Shown piece by piece: positions 11,559 to 28,420 of a stretch of 64,000 nucleotides of DNA. Location of the stretch: NCBI RefSeq assembly GCF_002288925.2, contig NW_022098008.1, forward strand, positions 7,732,036-7,796,035. The letters are read 5' to 3'. The notes under the pieces were generated by a model. That model did no database searches, was not told where the DNA came from, and was given only the letters and a program-made list of their open reading frames with translations. The position numbers were made by a program, and so were the translations under genes. Positions within the stretch are counted from its first letter, which is position 1; each line of letters starts with the position of its first letter. This DNA comes from Delphinapterus leucas (lineage: Eukaryota; Chordata; Mammalia; Artiodactyla; Monodontidae).

Positions 11559-11567
11559 TGTAGTCCT

Positions 11568-12106
11568 TGCTTGAGAATAAGTGAGGGGGAAACTGCAGAG
11601 AGTTCTATTTTCATGTGGAGAGAAAGAAAAGTCAACTTAATTGCATATGGTCAGTATAATAATGCTGTCCCTCTGGAAGGGCTATAATTAGGCAGAATTG
11701 TTTTCACAGGCGGGACCCACCAAGCCTATGACTCCAGCTTGCATTAGTTCTTTTTTAAATTTCCCCACCTGTTATAAACATTTCTATTTTTATTCTTCCC
11801 AAAACATAAACACTACTACATTAAAGATGCCCAAGCATAAGAGATCCTGACAATATTTTTATAAACTCTAGGAATAAATATAAGCCTCTTTTCATATGTT
11901 GTGTCTATTAAAAGGATGAGGGTGACGAGAGAGTAGTATTGTGACCCAAGGAGCCAACACTGAATTGGTGACGTGGAGACGAAAAGCCCCAGGTGAAATG
12001 TCTCTTGTGACTGTGTTAGTACTTGTACTAAAGGGAGACACACAGAAAAGTCATCTGATGCCCAGTGTAAAGATGAGAGGGTCATCTGAATCTTTCATGT
12101 CTTAAC
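11568..12106. other. No gene recognised
   Basis: AT-rich unassigned sequence between the candidate retrocopy and an L1 end. Confidence 0.45.
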
Positions 12107-12118
12107 ATTTATTAGGCC

Positions 12119-12574
12119 ATAAAAAGAATGAAATAATGCCATTTGCAGCAACATGGATGGACCTAGAGATTATCATACCAAGCGAAGAAAGTCAGACAGA
12201 GAAAGACAAATATCACATGATATATCACTTACATGTGGAATCTAAAAAAATGATACAAATGAACTTATTTACAACCTAGAAATAGAGTCACAGATATAGA
12301 AAACAAACCTATGGTTACCAGGGGGTAAGGGGAGAGGGATAATGTGGGAGATTGGGATTGACATATACACACTACTATACATAAAATAGATAACTGATAA
12401 GGACCTACTACTGTATAGCACAGGGAACTCTACTCAGTACTCTGTAATGACCTATATGGGAAAAGATAAAAAAGAGTGGATCTATGTATATGTATAACTG
12501 ATCCACTTTGCTGTGCAGCAGAAACTAATGCAACATCATAAATCAACTAGACTCCAATAAAAATTTTAAAAAAA
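12119..12574 (+). mobile_element. L1 3' end, older subfamily
   Basis: 5'-truncated L1 beginning in the last codons of ORF2 (ATGAAATAATGCCATTTGC, GGACCTAGAGATTATCATAC). It runs through a 3' UTR with AAGGACCTACTACTGTATAG to ACTCCAATAAAAATTTTAAA. Its flanks share ATTTATTAGGC (12107-12117) and ATTTATAAGGC (12575-12585), a likely target-site duplication with one mismatch. It is the same subfamily type as 33698-34353 and 44917-45150, distinct from the youngest copies. Confidence 0.93.
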
Positions 12575-12585
12575 ATTTATAAGGC

Positions 12586-13245
12586 AAATATTCTTTATCT
12601 CTACATCATACAGTATAATATCAATGAATACTTACGGATACATTTCTAATCCACTTTTTAAACCAAAGTTATTTATCTAACATTATTGGGACAAGAATTA
12701 CGAGAATACATTTTCCAGTGCTGAAATTCAACTAAAAAGGTAGGAATGGTCAGGTTTTAATTAAACTGAACCGAAAGCAGTGAATTACCCTGGAATATAT
12801 TGCAGTGATGCTCCCCCCACACCCATTCATGGAATCCTGTTGCTTCTACTTCTTCAATGTGCATTCTTTGTCCCCTTCCCCTGGCCGTGGCTTTGCTGTG
12901 GGCCGCGGCTCCCCTGGCTGCACGGAGGGTTGCTCCCTCAGTGCCCTGGCCCTGCAGTGTCCCCTGCATGTGACCCTATGTCAACATCCCTGGATGAAAC
13001 GTCAGCAGAACCACACCGACCTGGCTCCTCTCCAACTCATTCTTTCTGCACTTTGGGCTCTAGCTGTATCAAGGGCTTTTGCTCCAGGGATTCTCCAGAC
13101 CTCCCTTCCCCTCCCTCTCCTCACCTGGAGCTCTGTTACCTGTTTGTGGAGGTCAGCTGTGACGGCAGCTCTTCGGGAAAGCCCGAGTCTCCCGAGACAG
13201 AAGGAAGGATGCGTCCCATGCGCACACATGGCACAAGCTTTGCCC
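12586..13245. other. No gene recognised; GC-rich patch
   Basis: GC-richer than its surroundings. Two overlapping + strand frames of about 180 codons (12780-13371) are open but have low complexity, no domain and no splice logic. Part may be decayed L2. Confidence 0.4.
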
Positions 13246-13440
13246 TATCAGAACCCGGGATGCCTTGTCAATTTGCCTGTTCATGCAACTGTCTTCCCGC
13301 TTCCCGCATTCCCAGAGCCTAATACAAAGGCTGACACAAAGCAGGCACCCACTGGGGAAAAATGTATTTAATGAATGAGCGGATGCTGGTTTAGTGAATA
13401 ACTGAATGAATGAATGCTGAACACAAAGATGAATGAATGA
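13246..13440 (+). mobile_element. L2 LINE 3' end fragment
   Basis: Reads GCCTAATACAAAGGCTGACA, then a 'CACCCACTGGGGAAAA' version of the AGTAGGCACTCAATAAATG motif, then GAATGAATGAATG-type repeats. Those are the typical 3' terminus of L2. Confidence 0.5.
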
Positions 13441-13904
13441 ATATTAGTCCTTAGGTAGCCGCTCTGCGATGAAAACCATCAATCTGGAATATAAGACAAA
13501 CCTGAGGATGTAGACGAGTTCTTTCAACTACATGTGGGTGGGCTGTCCCTCTGTACTATAATAAAGACCCCTGGAATCTAGCAAAGGAGACCCTTGTTTT
13601 GGCATGAGGTACATAACGAGATACTCTTGCCTCAAGCTTTTTGACTCCAGGGGCACAGCACTGGCTGAGAGCCCCTTGTAAATCTGGCAGCCAGCAGGGC
13701 AACGAGAAGCTTCTGTTAACTGGAGGAGGGGAGCATACATATGTAGGTGAGGATGGAGCACGCATCCCTCCCACCCAGGCCCCCAGCTCCTCAGGGGCAC
13801 CCAACCCACCCCCCACAACCTGCAACACACACACACAAACTGAATAATGCACAGAAGGTTGGAGCAGCAGAGAACAAGCTCCTTCCCTCCAACGCTAAGG
13901 GCTG

Positions 13905-14130
13905 CAGAATTTTAGAGCTTGACCTATGCATTCCAACAGGTCAGGGTTCCAGGCCCTGCTTGGCTACGTATGCACTGCGGGCTTGTGGGCAAGCGACTTC
14001 ACTCCTCTTAGCCTGTTTCCTGGGCTACATAAAAGGGTAGAGACAGTGCCACGTTATAGAAATTTCATAAAGACTAAAAACCTGTGGTATGTATTATAAA
14101 AGACTCAATAAATATTAGTTGCTGGGTTGT
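13905..14130 (+). mobile_element. MIR SINE
   Basis: Follows the MIR core and 3' end: TGTGGGCAAGCGACTTCACTCC, CTTAGCCTGTTTCCTGGGCT, CATAAAGACT and ACTCAATAAATATTAGTTG. Strongly diverged, consistent with mammal-wide age. Confidence 0.7.
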
Positions 14131-15940
14131 GAGTCATTGTTAGAATTTGAGACCGCTATTCTTTATTTTCTTCATAACCTGTCATGATTATCAGCACTGT
14201 TTTCCTGCCATAGATTCCCTTTGTAACACAGTGGCCCAAATAATGAAGTGGCCAGAGAGGGAACTTCCAAATATGAATTCAGATTAAAGCTGAACTGATG
14301 ACAAGCTGACATCCATGGAATCCGGAATGAGTCCTTTCTCTCATAGAGGGCACTTTCATACCCATAATAATTACTCCCGTACACCCAATTTTGCCCCTTC
14401 CTTTAAAAAATTCAAAAAGTCATCAATGCCAGCTTGCTGTATCTTTACGTTTGACACCACATCATGGTGGCTTGTTGAGCAGTGAAATATCCACGTTAGT
14501 GTAACTCAACCATTTTCTTGAGGGCGAGGGAAAAAAATCAACAAAAAGCCATGGAAAAAGTTACACTTTGAGGACAAAACATCCACCCAGTTTCATAAAA
14601 ACCACTGAGGCAGAGGAGGCAGAATGATCTGGAATTCAAGACTGTGATAAGAAAGTTATTCCTTTGACAACCCTTCATGATTGATTCTCCTGAGGTCATG
14701 GTAACAGATTTTAGAATTATTGTTGTCCTAATTTTATAGGCAGATAATAAGACAATTTTTGTTTAGTTTTTAAATTCGAAATAAACAAGAATTTCAACTG
14801 TGACATCATCTCTTGGAAATGGCCTTTGAGCCCTTTGGGCAGTTCAATGACCTAGTCACCCAGTGAACCACCGTTCACCTCTGTAGTGGGTACCATATCT
14901 CATCTGTATTGTTTGGACACTAATCCCAAGTTAGCATCAAGCAGGGGCACAAATACTTGGAGATAATATTCAGGGCATTATCCACAGGGATGGGATTTTG
15001 ATTCTGTTAGCAACCCTAAGAAATCTGACAGACTGAATATATTTCAAAAGAGACAACATTTTAATAGTCTAAAAAACAGTAAAGGTGTTTTTCGAAATAA
15101 ATATATTAAGAAAATAAAGGCAACTATAAAGAGAGGTTAGATTAAGAGACACAGAAAAGAACTATCTCAATAGTATTCCCCCAAACAAATAATTTTTTAT
15201 TACAACTCATACCTTGCTTTTTATAACAAGACAATAGCTACCACATGAAATGAAGCCTTGAGGAATTTTACTTTGGATGATGGTGAAAATAATAAAATTA
15301 CAATGAAAATAATAAAACCAGTGATGGTATGTATTTATTGCACACAATATTTTAGGCTTTAAGCTAAGAAAAAAGGTGGTTATTCTACAATATGCATTCC
15401 CTGAATCTTGAAAAGTCCTGAATGAAGCAAATATTATTATCTACATTGTAAGAAAACTAGAATTCTCAAAGTTAAAAGGCAAAGAAAAGCAAAAACCACA
15501 AATAATGAATACTTTTTATTTCATAATTTTCTCTCAGTCTATGATTTACCTTTGAAATGCCTTTTTTTTTTGAATTTTCTTTATCCTATTGGAGAAAGTA
15601 AGCCCTCTGAAAGCAAAGAATTAAATATAAAGTCATTCTCTCCACCATATCTGTGAAGTCCTTGTTTTGGGTACAATAACAAATAAAACAGAAATCTCAC
15701 CCTCTACAAACCCCAAGTCTATGCAGAATCACATACTTTTCTCATTGAAAATAAGGGAAGAATATATGGCTCTTTTTAGAGAGAAAGGAGGGAAAGTGAT
15801 AAAAATTAGACCATGGAGATTTCTATTTTTTTTCTGTGACGTAGGACTGAGTCATCTATTTCTTAAGTGTTATGATTTCTAGATAAATACTTAAATGAAT
15901 CCCTGACTCTGAATTCAAAGAGAGATTAATCTATCCTTCT
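14131..15940. other. No gene recognised; AT-rich unique sequence
   Basis: Long AT-rich stretch with no transposon end, long frame or tandem repeat that I can support. Confidence 0.45.
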
Positions 15941-16860
15941 CTCTGTACTACATTTGCACAGATTTCCTCAGGATATTTTTCCAATTCAGATACTCTCCTT
16001 TGGTGCATCTGTTTTGTGTCTCATCTATGTCCTTGCCTCTTGCGCTGGACATTTTGATTCTACTTGGGTAACCCTTACACACTTTAAAATCTGTTGGGGG
16101 TTGGTCTCCTATATAGGTCTCAGGGTATAAGTTCTGCATTGACTGTGTCTGTTGACTCTCTTGGGGCAATTTATGGTCTCAGTGTTAGTGTTGTTTGACT
16201 CTGAGCTCATCTTCAGCAAGAGTTAGTCCCGCAAGAACCTATGATCTAGGAATGATGGAGGCATTTCTAGAGAGCAGAACACTAGAGGGCCCTCCCAGGG
16301 TCCAGGGTCTGGTGTTTTCCTCTCAACTGTCAATTTCTTCGTTTGTGGCCCCTCTCTCACAGGGTAGTATATGTTTGGATCCACAATGGGATCCCATAAA
16401 ACAGGCGTGGTGTTTGAATTTCCCCTTCAAGGGTCTGTTTCCACTCACAGCCAGCTACCCTCCCCCTGCTTCCTAGGGGCCTGCTTCTTCTGAACTTCCA
16501 CTTGGCAGGTAGGACTTGTGGCTTGTAGCTTTATACTGGAAGTTGAGTTTCTACTCTTCCTGCCCATCAGGATCCCCACCACCCACTTCTTCTATTCCTA
16601 AGCGTGTTTTAAAACCTCAGCCCCTAAGGCTTTTCAACTTGGATTCCTACTGAGAATTCCAGACCTGACTCTTATGTTTGATACCTGTCCCCCAAGACTT
16701 TCCCCGTTTCGCTTTTGGAGGATCTCTGTATTTTATAATGCCATTATATGAGGATTAGGGATTTCTCCCATCAACTCAGTTTACTGTTTTGCTGGAAATC
16801 TTCAATAAGAACTGTCTTCTTTATGTTTTTGCATCAATTCCTCAGGAACTAAGAATATTA
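15941..16860. other. Unclassified GC-richer block
   Basis: A block of higher GC and C/T-rich + strand between AT-rich flanks. The texture recalls an old repeat (LTR or L1 5' region) but I cannot match a family. A 93-codon frame at 16195-16476 shows no domain. Confidence 0.3.
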
Positions 16861-19898
<3,038 letters not shown>

Positions 19899-19911
19899 AA
19901 AGATATGTGTG

Positions 19912-22695
19912 TATGAAATTAATATGTGCTAGAAAGTAATGAATTTTTTTAAGTCTTAAGTTGCTGAATACTTTTTAATTAGGCAATTATTTTTGAGGTG
20001 TTTTTTGCTGTTTGTTTTTACAAAATTCTGCTTTGAGGATTTTTTTTTTATTTAAGTATAGTTGCTCAAATCTTAATTTTTACATGCAAAACCATCTGTA
20101 AATGCTTAGAGGAGAAATGATGACCTGCCCCGATACCATTCAGCACCCCACTTGGCTCTAGGGAGTACTTCAGGAGGATCCCTCAGTGACTTACTGGTCA
20201 CGTAGGAACACTATTTGTGAATGAGTCTTTTTTTGTTTGCTTGTTTTGTTTTGCATTTTTCTTTCTTTTTATATGGTTAGGAAACCCACTCATTAAAGAT
20301 CCCAGAACTCCACAGTACATTTCATTAGAGTAGGAATTTTCATGAGATCTTATAATCGTGTTAGGTTCTTTGGGCATTGTTTGTGTGGTTCTGTGGCCAG
20401 AGGAATTGGGTCTCAGACTATCAAAGGAATAAGTCCTTCTGATCTACACATGAACAAACACAGCACACAGGAAATCATTGCCAAGTGCTGAAAGAATCAT
20501 TTGTTTTACTCCATCTGACGACGGTTGCTGTCCTCTCCATGCGTGCTGGTCCCTTAACGTTCTGCAGATGATAAAAACAACCAGCAGAATCTGCACCTAA
20601 AAAACACTTAACGGCTTCTTCCGTCACGTACCGCAGTAGTGGAGGGAGGTCACCATTATATGGTAGGGCAGGAACAGGTCAAAAGCAAATTGCTGGGATG
20701 AGAGAAGTTCTAAAAGGCCACACGGTGGGACTGGCTGGAAAGTAGCTCCAGCTCTAGCAAATGCTTTTGCTTGGCCTGAAGTCACAGCAAGAGCTGTTGC
20801 TACATAATAGAATTACACATCTTTTGAGAGATATCTTTCTCTCACTTGGAGTGTGAAATTCTTGGCGATATCAACTGAAGTTTCATGTAGGTATAAACGT
20901 AGAAGAAACCCAGAGCGTTTGAGAATTACGAAACAGGCCGCAGATGGAATATTATCTAACTATATGCCCCAGCCCCGCTCCCTGCTAAGCAACAGTTACA
21001 TGGCTTTTGCCAAGAGCTACAGACCTGCAATGGGTCAGTTGCTCAGTTGCAATGAAAACAATTTTAAATTCATGCAATGGGATGGCTGAATCAAAAAATT
21101 AAGTAAAATAAAATAAAAAGGCATCTCAAGTGATCAGAAAATAAATGAGTATATAGAAATAGGCAGGGCATGAGGCAGGATATAGCTGGGAGAAACACAG
21201 TATATCATTGGTTGCTTAAAAAAAAAAAGGTTGCTTAAAAAACCAGGGGTGCTCAGGTTTAGCTCAGGAAGAAGGGGAAGTCTTAAATAAGAACAGTAAT
21301 GATAAACACATGCAAAGCTCACTATAATCTTCCCACTTTTTCTTTCACTGCTGTGTATATTAAACTTTCTCATAGCAGGCATCTTTAACAACCAACTATG
21401 AAAATTATTTCCATATGATCTTCCTTTTTTTCCCCCTCAATTCCAAACATTGCTCTCAAGAGCTTTCAAAGCTGAATTAAATCAGAGAAGACACTGAGTA
21501 GTTTTGTGAAGACACATTTGAGACTGAAGAATTTATATCTCATAAATGGTGTGAATAATACATTTGACCCTTAACACAAACTTATTTTATAGCCTTGCAG
21601 GAAATTCTTACAACATATCTATATTAGGCTTCACAGGTCTAGGTGAAATTTTTTCATATGAAATTTTCATCGTAGGAGGGTTACTTGTATTCATAAGGAA
21701 TAGACTGATAGAATTTTAAAGCTTTCCCAATGAGAGATGGTAGCCTTGCTTTTATCACGTTCCTTGAGGGGAAAAAATGCCTAAGAGGTTTCAAATAAAC
21801 AGCTTATCAATATCACCTAAGAGTTAATCAGACCAAAGATAGAGTGAGATTAATATTACAGGAAGGGTGAATTCTTCTGTACCAGCTCTCATATTGCATA
21901 ATTATAATTTCCACAATTTTGCAACATGATTTCTTTGAGAACATTCTTAGTCACTCAAAGAGACTCAAATTCCCACTGCCCACTTCAAGAGACACGAAAA
22001 GGCACCAACAGATCTTTCTATCCTCTCAAACTTTTCATGAATCATCTTTTGTCTCAAGTCATTCAACAATATTTCTTTTAAAAAACGAGAAAACACAAAA
22101 GTGAGGAATTCTTGCTCTTCTTCATGGTGTCTCAGATTTGGTTGGAAACAAGCTGCTAGGGGAAATTTTTTCTGTCTCCTAGCATGAGAGTGTCTAGTCA
22201 GTGTTTCAGTCAAAAAGAGTGTTGAGTACTACTCCTGTTCAGAAATAAATACAATATAGAGTATACACTCGTTTATTAACCAGGGTTTTAGAATATAAAA
22301 TATTCTATGACACATATATAATGATTTATTCATGGGACAGATACACAAGAACCAGTGGCACAGCTCTGGAGACAAAAGCTATGAGCTGCCTGACATTTCC
22401 TCCTTGTGAAATTTAAGGGGGTGCCAAAAAACTCAGCAATCAAGATAATAATTTAATGCAATATTTTTAAAGGTGTAAATTAACACAAAAAAGCTCATGA
22501 AGAACAAACTATCAATATTTTAAATAAAGACATTGGATCTCCATAGGGCTTGGAAGGAGACTGTACTGATCTTGACTATTTAAAATCCGGATAGTTTGTT
22601 CATTATGGATTTTTTTGTCCTTTGTATTGATTTTTAAAAATATATATTGCACTAACGTATCTTAATTACTGAGTTTTTTTTGGTGGCTCTTAAAT
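19912..22695. other. No gene recognised; unique sequence
   Basis: About 2.8 kb without a supported gene. T-rich runs occur at about 20040-20050 and 20226-20270. No young mobile element is present. Some old decayed repeats are possible. Confidence 0.45.
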
Positions 22696-22699
22696 ATGC

Positions 22700-23190
22700 A
22701 TCCCAGGTGAGTTCCTCATCTCACTCTACTCCCAGGCCTACTGGACTCAGGGGTTAATTCATGACTTTTTCCATTCCATTTTGCCAGACACTTCCTTTCC
22801 CTTTACAATTTGAGGCAGCCATGTGACATAGCTCTGGCCACTTGCATATAAACAATTCTGCACATGGCTCCCATGAAAGATTTTACACTTGTTGATTTCT
22901 GATATGAAACAGATGGGTCAAGAAGTTCCTTATCTCCCATTCTCCTGCTGCTGTCAGCCTCTGAATGCTGACAACAGCCATCCAAACATGAAATAAAAAC
23001 AAAAATCAAAGGCCAACTCCATGAGGACGATTGGGCAAAATGACAGAGCTTGGGACATTGTTTACACTTCTGAGCTCGGATGCCTAATTCTTTAAGTCTA
23101 GTCAGGGAACAATAAATATCCTTACAAGTTAAACCACTATTAGGTCAGCTGTCTGTTAGTTGCAGCCAAGATATTTCTAACTGATATTGT
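22700..23190 (+). mobile_element. LTR-like ancient element (MaLR/ERVL type)
   Basis: The 3' end has the common LTR pattern CAATAAATATCCTTACAAG...CCACTATTAGGTCAG...TTGCAGCCAAGATATTTCTAACTG (23110-23182). Upstream, GCCATGTGACATAGCTCTGGCCA is also typical of such LTRs. Limits and subfamily are uncertain. Confidence 0.45.
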
Positions 23191-23922
23191 AAGTTTAATA
23201 GCCAGTGAGCTTTCAGAGTAGGAGTTTCTAAACTTCACTGCGTTAGTGACTTAAAATATAAATTAATATTTCATCTCTGAGTTGTTTGCTTCTAGATAGA
23301 AAAAGTGCCATGTCTAAAATGAAATTAATTCCACTTTAATACATTAATTAATTGTGCAAATATATGAAAATGAAAGGGCAAACCATTCTTTATATATGAA
23401 ATAAATTCATTTTTCCTACTAAACATTTGTGATAAAGATGTGGTCAACGTCAACAATGTCAATAGAAATCTCAATTTCTATTTTGCTTTTATAATACAGA
23501 ACTTTACATTACTATTGTTTGAGGCATAAGAGAGGAGGGAGTTTTCTTAAAGACCTAAGGCCCAAATGTCCTTTGGGCTACCTTATTATCCTAGTTTGAA
23601 GAGCAATAGTATCATAAATATGGTAAAAACCTTTGATATAATAGTCCAGTATACTCATTTTTCGTTTAAAGAAACTGAGATCAAAAGGAAAGACAACAAG
23701 AGATTTCCATTACATTAGAGAAATAGTTAATAGCAGAATTATAACAATTACACAATTTTCCTTTCCCTAGCCCCGTTTTCTTAAAACATGAACCATGATG
23801 CTTTCCAAAAAACTGACTCAGAGAGGATGCCAGGACACAGGGCCTTTGCGTAGACACATAAGAACAGCAGCCTATGCCAATATTTATTACATAGTGCTAG
23901 AAGCCAAAGGTCCATACCTGTG
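23191..23922. other. No gene recognised
   Basis: AT-rich sequence without a supported feature. Confidence 0.45.
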
Positions 23923-24130
23923 CTATCCAACATGGTCGTCACCAGGAATACATGCCTTTTTATATTTTAATTTTAGTGAATTAAAATTAATAAATTTTAA
24001 AATTCATTACTTCAGTTGCACTAGCAACATCTCAGTCCTTAACCGCTACACATGGCCAATGGCTACCATGTTTGCCAGTGCAGAACGTCCTTCCATCCTC
24101 ACAGAAGGTTCTATTGGACAGCACTGCTTT
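23923..24130. mobile_element. hAT-Charlie MER3-like DNA transposon
   Basis: About 208 bp from CTGTGCTATCCAACATGGTC to TTCTATTGGACAGCACTGC. The inner AATTAAAATTAATAAATTTTAAAATTCA and the CACATGGCCAATGGCTACCATG stretch are typical of MER3. No coding capacity; the open frame that crosses it is incidental. Confidence 0.8.
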
Positions 24131-24945
24131 ACACCAATGGGTCCTTTAATTGCCCCATTTCTAACTGTAGAAGTAGGGAAAAGGAAAGGACCGCCTATAG
24201 AAAATCAGCCCTGTAAAGGATAAAGAAGTATTATATGCACTATGACCAAAATTATTGTAGCTAAATGCATGCCTCTCTCATTTCCTCACTATGCTTTTAA
24301 TAGCTGCTAATTCCAAGAAGTATTATTATCTCTTAAATTGAAAAGTAACTTACAAATCAGCAGTTCTCAGATGTGATGACATCTTCTCAAAGTACACATG
24401 AGTCAGAAATATTTTCCTCCAAAGATTATGCTTGGGCGGGGGCAGTGTTTGAAGAAGCAGCTTTCTATATAAATTACCTCTCTTATACCAAGTTAACCTG
24501 TGCTACAGGGTTTTTGGCTTTTAAAATAGCGCTGGAGGGAAAAACTTTAATGGTTAAACAGCTTATGTGGTGGTTTTCCATTGAAGACCTGAATATCTTG
24601 GATTTTAAGTAGCTCTGCTGATACACGCATACGTAATACACACACATCTTATTAAATGTTGCATAACATTATTACACATAACAAATTTTCTCATCATAAA
24701 GTTCTCACATAATGCTTGGCCTGAATGCCAAGGAAACATGGCATTCACTGTGTTTTGACAAATTCAGGTGATTTCTTAAGCAATTTGATCCTACATTCTG
24801 ACAAGTCCATTCTTTTCCATTAGAGTTGGAACGAACATAGTTTTTAGTTATTTTTTCCATTTTATTTATTTATTTTTTACATATACGTGTATCTATTCTT
24901 TTTCAAATTCTTTTGCATTTAGGTTATTACAGAATACTGAGCAGA
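24131..24945. other. No gene recognised
   Basis: AT-rich unique sequence up to the long antisense L1. Confidence 0.45.
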
Positions 24946-24949
24946 GTTC

Positions 24950-27900
24950 CCTGTGAGAACTAACATAATTTTTAAAATTCACTTCCCTGAGGTATAATTT
25001 AAACACAATAATATTTACCCACTTAAATTCAATTACTTTTACCAACTGTATAAACCTTATCACCACCACCACCTCAGTCGTGACATAAAATGATTGCATC
25101 AACACGCACATTTTCTCAGGAACCTTTGCAGTGGATTCCATCCCTTGTCCTGTACCCAGGCAACTATTAATATGTATCCTGCTACTTTAGTTTGGTCTTC
25201 TATAGAATTTCACAAAATGGGACAACACAGAATATGTAGTCTTTTCTATCTGGAATCTTTCACTTAGTATACTACTTTTAAGTTTCATCCATTTCATTGT
25301 CTGTGTAAGTAGTTTATTTCTTTGTATTGTCTGGTAGTATTCTATTTTACATAATTAATTTGTAGCCACCCCCACTGATGGACTTTTGAGTTGTGTCCAG
25401 TTTGGATTAGATGGGATGAAGCTACTGTGAACCTTTGGGTACAAATCTTCCTGTAGACATTATTCAACTTTTTAATTATCCTTGGGCAAAGAGCTATGAG
25501 TGAGTTTGCTGGAATTTAAGGAAAGTGTATATTTAACTTTTGAAGAAACTGAATGTTTTCCAAAGTGGCTGCACCATGTTGCATTATCGGCAGCAAAGCA
25601 TAAGAGGTCCATTTTCACCACATCCTCCTCAATGCTTAGTATTATCAGTCTTCTTAATTTTAGTCACTCTGCTCAATGTGTAGGGATATCTCACCATGGT
25701 TGTCATTAGTATTTTCAAATTGCATAAATCTCTAGTCCATTTATAAATGTTGTAAGAGTTTCTTTATATATTCTGGACACAAGAACTTTAGGAGATATAT
25801 GTTTTGTAAATATTTTCACATAGCATCTGGATTGTTTTTCCTTTTCTCAATGGTGTCTTTGAAGAGCAAATGTTTTTAACTTTTATGTGGTCCAGTTTAT
25901 CAAATTTGCTTTTGTGGGCTGTTTTGTATCCTAACAAATTTTTGCCTAATCTAAGGTCTGAGAAAGTTGTTTTTCAAAAAGTTTCTTCTAGACAGTTTAT
26001 AAGTTTGCCTCTTAACTTTAGGTCTATGATCCATTTCAGTTAATTTTTGCATTGAGAGGTCCAGTTTTTCCAGCACCATTTTTTGGAAGAACTATATTTC
26101 CTCATTAAATTACCATGGTCACTTTGCTGAAAATTAATTGACAGTATATATGTGGGTCTATTTCTGGTCTCTGCTTTCTGTTACATTGATTTCTATGTTT
26201 ATCCTTGTGCAAACATCACACTGTCTTGAATTCAAGTACTGTAAGACTTCCAAAATTACTCTCCTTTTCAAAAACTCTTTCAGCTTTTCTAAGTCTTTTG
26301 TATTTCCATGTAAATTTTAAAACCAGGTTTTCAATTTACACAATAAAACCACAGAACTTTTCACTGGGTTTGTAAGAGTCTATAGATTGCAATGCATATG
26401 TTACAGTTGAATTTATATCTTAACATTAAATTTCTGATCTATAAATATTTATCTCCAATTGTTTTGGTCTTTTTAATTTTCTCAGTAATGTTGGGTAGCT
26501 GTCAATGTTCAGCTCCTGAACATATTTTGTTAAAGATATCCTTATTTCATATTTATGAGCTACTATAAATGATATAATTTAATTTCAGTTTATAATTATT
26601 AAGTGATAGTATATCACAATGCAATTGAATTTTTTTTTATATTATGTATCTGGAAATCATGAGACATTCACTTAATAGTTCTAATAGGTCTTTTTAAAAT
26701 TTCGATGACCGCTCTTACTCTTTCTTTTTAATCTGTATGACATTTGTTTATTAAATTACTTTTATTATAATATATTATTTATTTAACTAATATTACCTTT
26801 CTCAGGGGCTGGTACAATGATAACTAAAAGCACTAAAAATAGTAATGGTAAACATCCTTGTGGGGAAAGCATTCAGCCTTTAACTGTTAAATGTTATATT
26901 AGATTTAGATTTTTTTTAAGGTACCTTTTGTCACATGTGGCAGCACCCTTTACTTCTAGTTTTTATCATGAATGTGTGTTGAATTTTATCAAATGATTTT
27001 TCTATATCTATTAAGATGAATTTTAAAAAATATTTTTGGTCAGTTAATGCACTGATTTACATTGATTTTCAAGTGTTAAACCTTGGAAATCCCATGCAAT
27101 CTTATATTTATGCAATAAAACCCACTGGGACATGATGTATTATTATTTTTACAAATGGCTGGATTCGACTGCTGAACTGTTATTAAGGATTTTTGTGCCT
27201 ATGATTGTGGGAGATATTGGTCTATAGTTTTATATATTAAAATGTCTTGTCTGGTTTTGGTAAGAGTAATAATGACTTCTTAAATAAGCTGAGAAGTGTT
27301 CCATCCTCTTCTACTCTGGAAGAGTAGAATCAGTGTCCTTTTTTTTTCCTTAAGTACTTGTCAAAATTCACTATTGAAGCCATCTGGATTTGAAGTTCTC
27401 TTTGTTGGAAGAGTTTTAAGTACAGATTTAATTGCTTTAATGGATACAGAATTAGTTTATCTGACTTTCCTTAAGTGAACTTGGAGAGATTGTTTATCTT
27501 CAAAGAATGTGTCCACTTCATCTAAGTTGTCAGATTTATTGGCATAGAGTTGTTCATTGTTTTCTATTAATCCTTTTTAACTTCTGTAGGTTCTGTAGTG
27601 ATGTCTCCTCATTCATTCCTAATATTGATAAATATATATCTTTCTTGTTCCTAACCAATCTAGTTAAAGGTTTATTGATATTATTGGTCTTGTTAAAGAA
27701 CTAGGTGTTAGTTTCATTGACCTTCATTATTCTTTATTTCCACTTAAACTGATTTATGCTCATCTTCATTTTCTGCTTCCTTCTGTTTCCTGTAGGTTTA
27801 ATTTGCCTTTTTTTTTTTGTAGATTCCCTTAAGAAAGATCCCAAAACCATTGATAGCAGATCTTTCTCCATCCCTAATATGAGTAAATAATGATATAAAT

Positions 27901-28420
27901 CCCCCCACCCTGAGCTCTGCTTTACTATATACCACAAATTTGGATAAGTTGTGCTTTTATTGTCATTCAGATGAAAATATTTTAGAATTTCCCTTTAATT
28001 TCTTATTTGACCTATGAGCCAGTTAGAATTATACTGCTTAAATTCCAATATAATTTTCTATATACCATTTTGTTACTGATTTTTAGTTTGATTCTGATGT
28101 GCTCATTGATTACACAGGCATGATTTCAACCCTTTTTAATGTATTGAGACTTGATTTATGCGGATCTATGTTTGTATTCTCCATTACTATGCTATGTCTT
28201 GGAAACTACTTTCAGTGAGCTGAGCCAATCATAGGACTCATTTTGTTTATTTCCTTTCCCTAAGAAATTACAATCCTGTACCATCCTCTGCCTGTTGTCC
28301 ATTGTCTGAAAACTGTACTTGCTAATATTTTGTCTGGTTTTCTTGTTTAAATCACAGAGGTAAATCAAATCCCTTTTGCCCATCATGGTCAGATAGAAAA
28401 GTCCCCTATATCATTTTTCA
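24950..28420 (-). mobile_element. Ancient L1 (L1M type), long antisense copy
   Basis: On the + strand this reads as antisense old L1. The 3' UTR is first (GAGGTATAATTTAAACACAA), then antisense ORF2: CAAATTTGCTTTTGTGGGCT, AATTTTTGCATTGAGAGGTC, TTCCAGCACCATTTTTTGG, TCATTGACCTTCATTATTC and CCATCATGGTCAGATAG. The order is collinear over about 3.4 kb, to about the middle of ORF2. All frames are heavily broken. The 5' limit is approximate. Confidence 0.85.

Noticed and set aside
12780..13371. Two overlapping + strand open frames of about 180 codons
   Set aside because: They overlap in different frames in a GC-rich patch, have no domain, and show no splice or start context. Chance frames are likelier.
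23795..24223. 142-codon + strand frame
   Set aside because: Runs through a MER3-like transposon with no domain.
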